Program-made: the position numbers and the translations under genes
Source: DTU063 sp001512695
GTDB lineage: Bacteria; Bacillota; Thermosediminibacteria; Thermosediminibacterales; Tepidanaerobacteraceae
Direction of reading: 5' to 3'
DNA length: 64,000 nt
NCBI GenBank assembly: GCA_049658265.1
Contig: JBASOM010000021.1
Span: 14,420 to 78,419, forward strand
The notes under the pieces: model-generated
The model's database searches: none
Seen by the model: only the letters and a program-made list of their open reading frames with translations
Told to the model about the DNA's origin: nothing
Shown here: positions 61,171-64,000 of the stretch, piece by piece
Layout of the letters: each line of letters begins with the position of its first letter
Numbering within the stretch: the stretch's first letter is position 1

Positions 61171-63867
61171 TTGGAAAGAACAAACTGGTACTTGTTGGAG
61201 AATGAGGAAGTCTCTTCAAAACTAAGCACCGATTTAGAAAAAGGTCTGTCCTCGGAATTAGCTAAAGAAAGACTTAAGTCTCACGGTTACAATGAATTGA
61301 TAAGTAAAGAAGGACCTACAATTTGGCAGATGCTGCTTTCCCAATTCCAGGATTTCCTCGTGCTGATACTCATAGGTGCAAGTCTCGTATCCGCACTGAT
61401 TGGGGAAGTTACAGATTCCGTAGTAATAATCCTCATCGTCGTTTTAAATGCCACCTTAGGGGTTGTCCAGGAGTTTAAAGCTAATAAAGCTTTGGAAGCC
61501 CTCAAAAAAATGGCAGCTCCAGAAGCCAAAGTCATAAGAGATGGGAAAATCATTGAAATTCCTGCTCGTGAATTGGTGCCTGGCGATTTGGTGATATTAG
61601 AAGCTGGAAACTACGTTCCCGCAGACTTGAGACTTGTGGAAAGTGTCAACCTAAAAATCGAGGAAGCATCTTTGACCGGTGAATCGGTACCTGTCGAAAA
61701 AAATGCAGAAATTGTCTTTAACAATGATGTTCCATTGGGAGATCGAAGCAATTCAGCTTTCATGAGTACAGTAGTTACTTACGGCAGGGGTAAGGGTATC
61801 GTTGTCGAAACCGGTATGAACACCGAAATAGGTTTAATAGCTGAAATGCTGGAAAGTTACGAAGAGGAGAGTACACCTCTGCAAAAAAAACTTGCCGAAC
61901 TAGGAAAGATATTAGGAATTGCAAGTTTAGCCATCTGCGGCATTGTATTCATACTAGGCCTCATTAGAGGAGTACCTATTTTAGAAATGTTCATGACTGC
62001 TGTAAGTCTTGCAGTAGCAGCCATACCGGAAGGTTTGCCGGCTATAGTAACCATAGTACTAGCCCTTGGAATGCAGCGCATGGTAAAAAGGCATTCCATA
62101 ATAAAAAAGCTGCATGCAGTTGAAACCCTCGGTAGTACGACCGTAATATGTTCGGATAAAACCGGGACACTTACCCAAAACGAAATGACTGCTCAGAAAG
62201 TCTTCGTCAACGGAAATGTTTACTCTATTTCCGGAGAAGGTTATAAAACTCAAGGAGAATTTACTCTAAATGGCAAAACAATCGATCCTTTAGCGGATCC
62301 CGATTTGAAAATGCTGCTCACCATTGGCGCGCTGTGCAACGATGCAAAACTTGAAGAAAGCGGTTCAGATGGTGATAAAACCTGCCGCATTATAGGAGAT
62401 CCTACTGAAGGATGCTTGGTAGTCGGAGCGGCAAAAGCTTGCATGTGTTTGGAAGAGTTAAATAAAAGCAGACCGCGGCTTCAAGAAATACCCTTTGACT
62501 CTGATCGGAAACGCATGACAACATTTCATCCATATGAAGACGGATATATTGCCTGCATCAAAGGCGCTCCGGACGTAATGCTAAATTTGTCTAACAGAAT
62601 ACTTAAGAATGGAGAGATTTTAGATTTAACAGAGGCTGACAGAGAACAGATTTTAGAAATAAATCATGAAATGGCCTCACAAGCCTTGAGAGTACTTGCT
62701 TTTGCCTTCAAATTAGAAAACGAACTTCCTAAGGACCCGAAACCTGAAGAAGTCGAAAAAGATATGATTTTTGTCGGCCTTGTGGGCATGATAGACCCTG
62801 CAAGACCGGAAGCTAAAGAGGCAATAGAGATATGTAAGCAGGCCGGTATAAGACCTGTGATGATAACCGGTGACTACAAAGACACCGCAGAAGCGATTGC
62901 ACGGGATTTGGGTATGCTAGATGAAACTTCAAAGGTTCTAACGGGAACCGACTTAGATGCAATGAGTGATGAAGAATTAGTCGCAGTCGCTGACCAGGTT
63001 TCCGTTTATGCACGAGTTTCACCCGTTCACAAGCTCAGAATTGTTGAAGCCATAAAACAAAATAACCACATTGTTGCCATGACCGGCGATGGTGTAAACG
63101 ACGCGCCTGCACTTAAAAAAGCAGATATCGGTGTGGCGATGGGTATTACGGGAACTGACGTTGCCAAAGAAACTGCTGACATGATTCTTACAGATGACAA
63201 TTTTGCCAGTATTGTAGCTGCCGTAGAAGAAGGCAGAGTAATATACGCAAATATCCGCAAGTTTATTTTCTTCCTTTTGTCCTGCAATATAGCGGAAATA
63301 CTGATTATTTTCGTGGCTATGCTCGTAGGTTTGCCAATACCTTTAAAGCCAATTCAACTTTTATGGTTGAACCTGTTAACTGACGCCTTCCCTGCCCTTG
63401 CCTTAGGAATGGAAGCAAAGGAACCCGATATAATGGAAAAACCGCCACGGAATCCTAACGAACCGATCATGGACCATCGCATGAAAGTACAAATAGCAAT
63501 ACAGAGTATTTTCATGACTATGGCAGTATTAGGAGTGTTTACGTTTGCACTCAACACAAGTTCAAATTTACAAGTAGCTCAAACCTATGCTTTTGCAACA
63601 CTTATATTCAGCGAATTGTTAAGAGCGTATACATCACGTTCAGAAACGCTTTCGGTGTTCAAAATAGGTGTTTTCAGCAACAAATACATGGTAGGCGGAA
63701 CATTTATTTCCTTCCTGCTGCTGCTGCTAGTCATATATGTCCCTGCATTGCGAGAAATTTTTGATACAGTAAAGCTTTCTATTTATGATTGGGACATTAT
63801 AGTACTGTTTGGAATGATTCCATTCATAGCGGCAGAAGTTAGCAAGATATTTCTTAGAAAATCATAA
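61171..63867 (+). CDS. P-type cation-transporting ATPase, type II (Ca2+/Mn2+)
   Basis: An 898-aa P-type ATPase. SLTGES is the actuator loop, CSDKTGTLTQNEM holds the phosphorylated Asp, and GDGVNDAPALKKADIGVAMG the hinge. AIPEGLPA in M4 and LNLLTDAFPALALG in M6 are those of Ca2+-type (PacL/SERCA-like) pumps. Ten membrane segments are expected. Control by a Mn2+ riboswitch suggests Mn2+ efflux as a main or additional role. TTG 61171 is better spaced from GGAGG than TTG 61168. Confidence 0.95.
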   Translation: MERTNWYLLENEEVSSKLSTDLEKGLSSELAKERLKSHGYNELISKEGPTIWQMLLSQFQDFLVLILIGASLVSALIGEVTDSVVIILIVVLNATLGVVQEFKANKALEALKKMAAPEAKVIRDGKIIEIPARELVPGDLVILEAGNYVPADLRLVESVNLKIEEASLTGESVPVEKNAEIVFNNDVPLGDRSNSAFMSTVVTYGRGKGIVVETGMNTEIGLIAEMLESYEEESTPLQKKLAELGKILGIASLAICGIVFILGLIRGVPILEMFMTAVSLAVAAIPEGLPAIVTIVLALGMQRMVKRHSIIKKLHAVETLGSTTVICSDKTGTLTQNEMTAQKVFVNGNVYSISGEGYKTQGEFTLNGKTIDPLADPDLKMLLTIGALCNDAKLEESGSDGDKTCRIIGDPTEGCLVVGAAKACMCLEELNKSRPRLQEIPFDSDRKRMTTFHPYEDGYIACIKGAPDVMLNLSNRILKNGEILDLTEADREQILEINHEMASQALRVLAFAFKLENELPKDPKPEEVEKDMIFVGLVGMIDPARPEAKEAIEICKQAGIRPVMITGDYKDTAEAIARDLGMLDETSKVLTGTDLDAMSDEELVAVADQVSVYARVSPVHKLRIVEAIKQNNHIVAMTGDGVNDAPALKKADIGVAMGITGTDVAKETADMILTDDNFASIVAAVEEGRVIYANIRKFIFFLLSCNIAEILIIFVAMLVGLPIPLKPIQLLWLNLLTDAFPALALGMEAKEPDIMEKPPRNPNEPIMDHRMKVQIAIQSIFMTMAVLGVFTFALNTSSNLQVAQTYAFATLIFSELLRAYTSRSETLSVFKIGVFSNKYMVGGTFISFLLLLLVIYVPALREIFDTVKLSIYDWDIIVLFGMIPFIAAEVSKIFLRKS

Positions 63868-63897
63868 AAAAAGAGCCCTGAATTAGGGCTCTTTCTC
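63866..63897. terminator. Bidirectional terminator between ATPase and Fur-family gene
   Basis: AAGAGCCCT / AGGGCTCTT stem with a 5-base loop, A run on the left and T-rich on the right. The stem overlaps the last codons of the Fur-family gene. Confidence 0.85.
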
Positions 63898-64000
63898 ATT
63901 GTCATCTTCTTTGCAATCCTTGCAGTAACCGAAAAACTTAACCATGTGGTCTTTCACTTGAAAATCGTTGTTGCTTTCGATTCTGTCTTCAAGCTGATCC
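63883..64000 (-). CDS. Fur-family metalloregulator, C-terminus only
   Basis: The last 38 codons of a minus-strand gene that continues past the right edge. The translation runs DQLEDRIESNNDFQVKDH, then MVKFFGYCKDC and an acidic tail. The F-x-G-Y-C-x-x-C ending is typical of Fur/PerR/Zur proteins, where it binds structural zinc. It could be the Mn/Fe-dependent PerR or Fur, but the DNA-binding part is outside the window. Confidence 0.8.
   Translation of the reverse strand, partial: DQLEDRIESNNDFQVKDHMVKFFGYCKDCKEDDNEKEP

Noticed and set aside
1..64000. Insertion sequences, CRISPR arrays, tRNA or rRNA genes
   Set aside because: No transposase, terminal inverted repeats, regularly spaced repeats or tRNA-like cloverleaf sequence was recognised by eye; short elements could still be missed.

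Overview
The window reads as a chromosomal segment of a low-GC, endospore-forming, anaerobic Firmicute of the class Clostridia. The evidence is a dense set of sporulation genes (spo0A, spoIVB, spoIIA operon, sigF, spoVAC-D-E, spoIIM, the complete spoIIIA operon, sigK), frequent GTG/TTG starts with strong GGAGG ribosome binding sites, cobalamin- and HgdC-type anaerobic enzymes, and an OLE RNA. A Thermosediminibacterales (Tepidanaerobacter-like) host is my guess only. Nearly all genes are on the minus strand. The exceptions are a 54-codon ORF at 28277 and the P-type ATPase at 61171.

Layout, left to right. 1-87: the N-terminus of rluB running off the edge. 208-8820: a probable accessory locus with a B12-binding mutase (604 aa), a 77-aa partner, a KamB-like P-loop protein, a ProC-like NAD(P) protein, an HTH-FCD regulator, a flavoprotein, a SelA-like PLP enzyme, a RidA protein and a small beta-rich protein. 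It lies between a dacB-like gene and rluB, where spmA/spmB usually sit. This is the best candidate for an undescribed system. 8922-15710: dacB-like, ytfJ, DUF2953, scpB, scpA, trpS, an M50 protease and lysA with a lysine riboswitch (15729-15983). 16111-19139: three overlapping HgdC/DUF2229-type genes. 19160-24796: a membrane protein, spoVAE, spoVAD, spoVAC, dodecin, a 51-aa membrane peptide, sigF, spoIIAB, spoIIAA and dacF.

24853-33158: xerD, spoIIM, an endonuclease Q homologue, nudF, spo0A (sigma-H-type promoter and 0A box), spoIVB, recN and argR. 33192-40753: nadK, a membrane PD-(D/E)XK protein, tlyA, oapA, OLE RNA (36101-36711, about 611 nt, end-pairing stem), ispA, xseB, xseA, nusB, DUF2273, amaP and asp23. 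40830-46043: spoIIIAH to spoIIIAA. 46164-49461: a zinc-ribbon acidic protein, efp, an M24 peptidase and a group III phosphofructokinase. 49482-55773: a type IV pilus operon (pilB, pilC, three prepilins, pilM, pilN, pilO). 55868-60748: a small ORF, yqeG, sigK, a transpeptidase PBP, mltG and queT. 60825-63867: a promoter, a Mn2+ (yybP-ykoY) riboswitch with terminator and a type II P-type ATPase, ending at a shared terminator facing the C-terminus of a Fur-family gene.

Functional view: most of the window is core sporulation, cell-wall, DNA-repair and isoprenoid housekeeping in conserved order. Three RNA regulators (lysine riboswitch, OLE RNA, Mn2+ riboswitch) are visible. The left 9 kb looks like a catabolic module in which a B12 mutase, a PLP enzyme, a flavoprotein and an imine-handling protein act on an unidentified amino acid or amine. 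No tRNA, rRNA, CRISPR array or insertion sequence was found.
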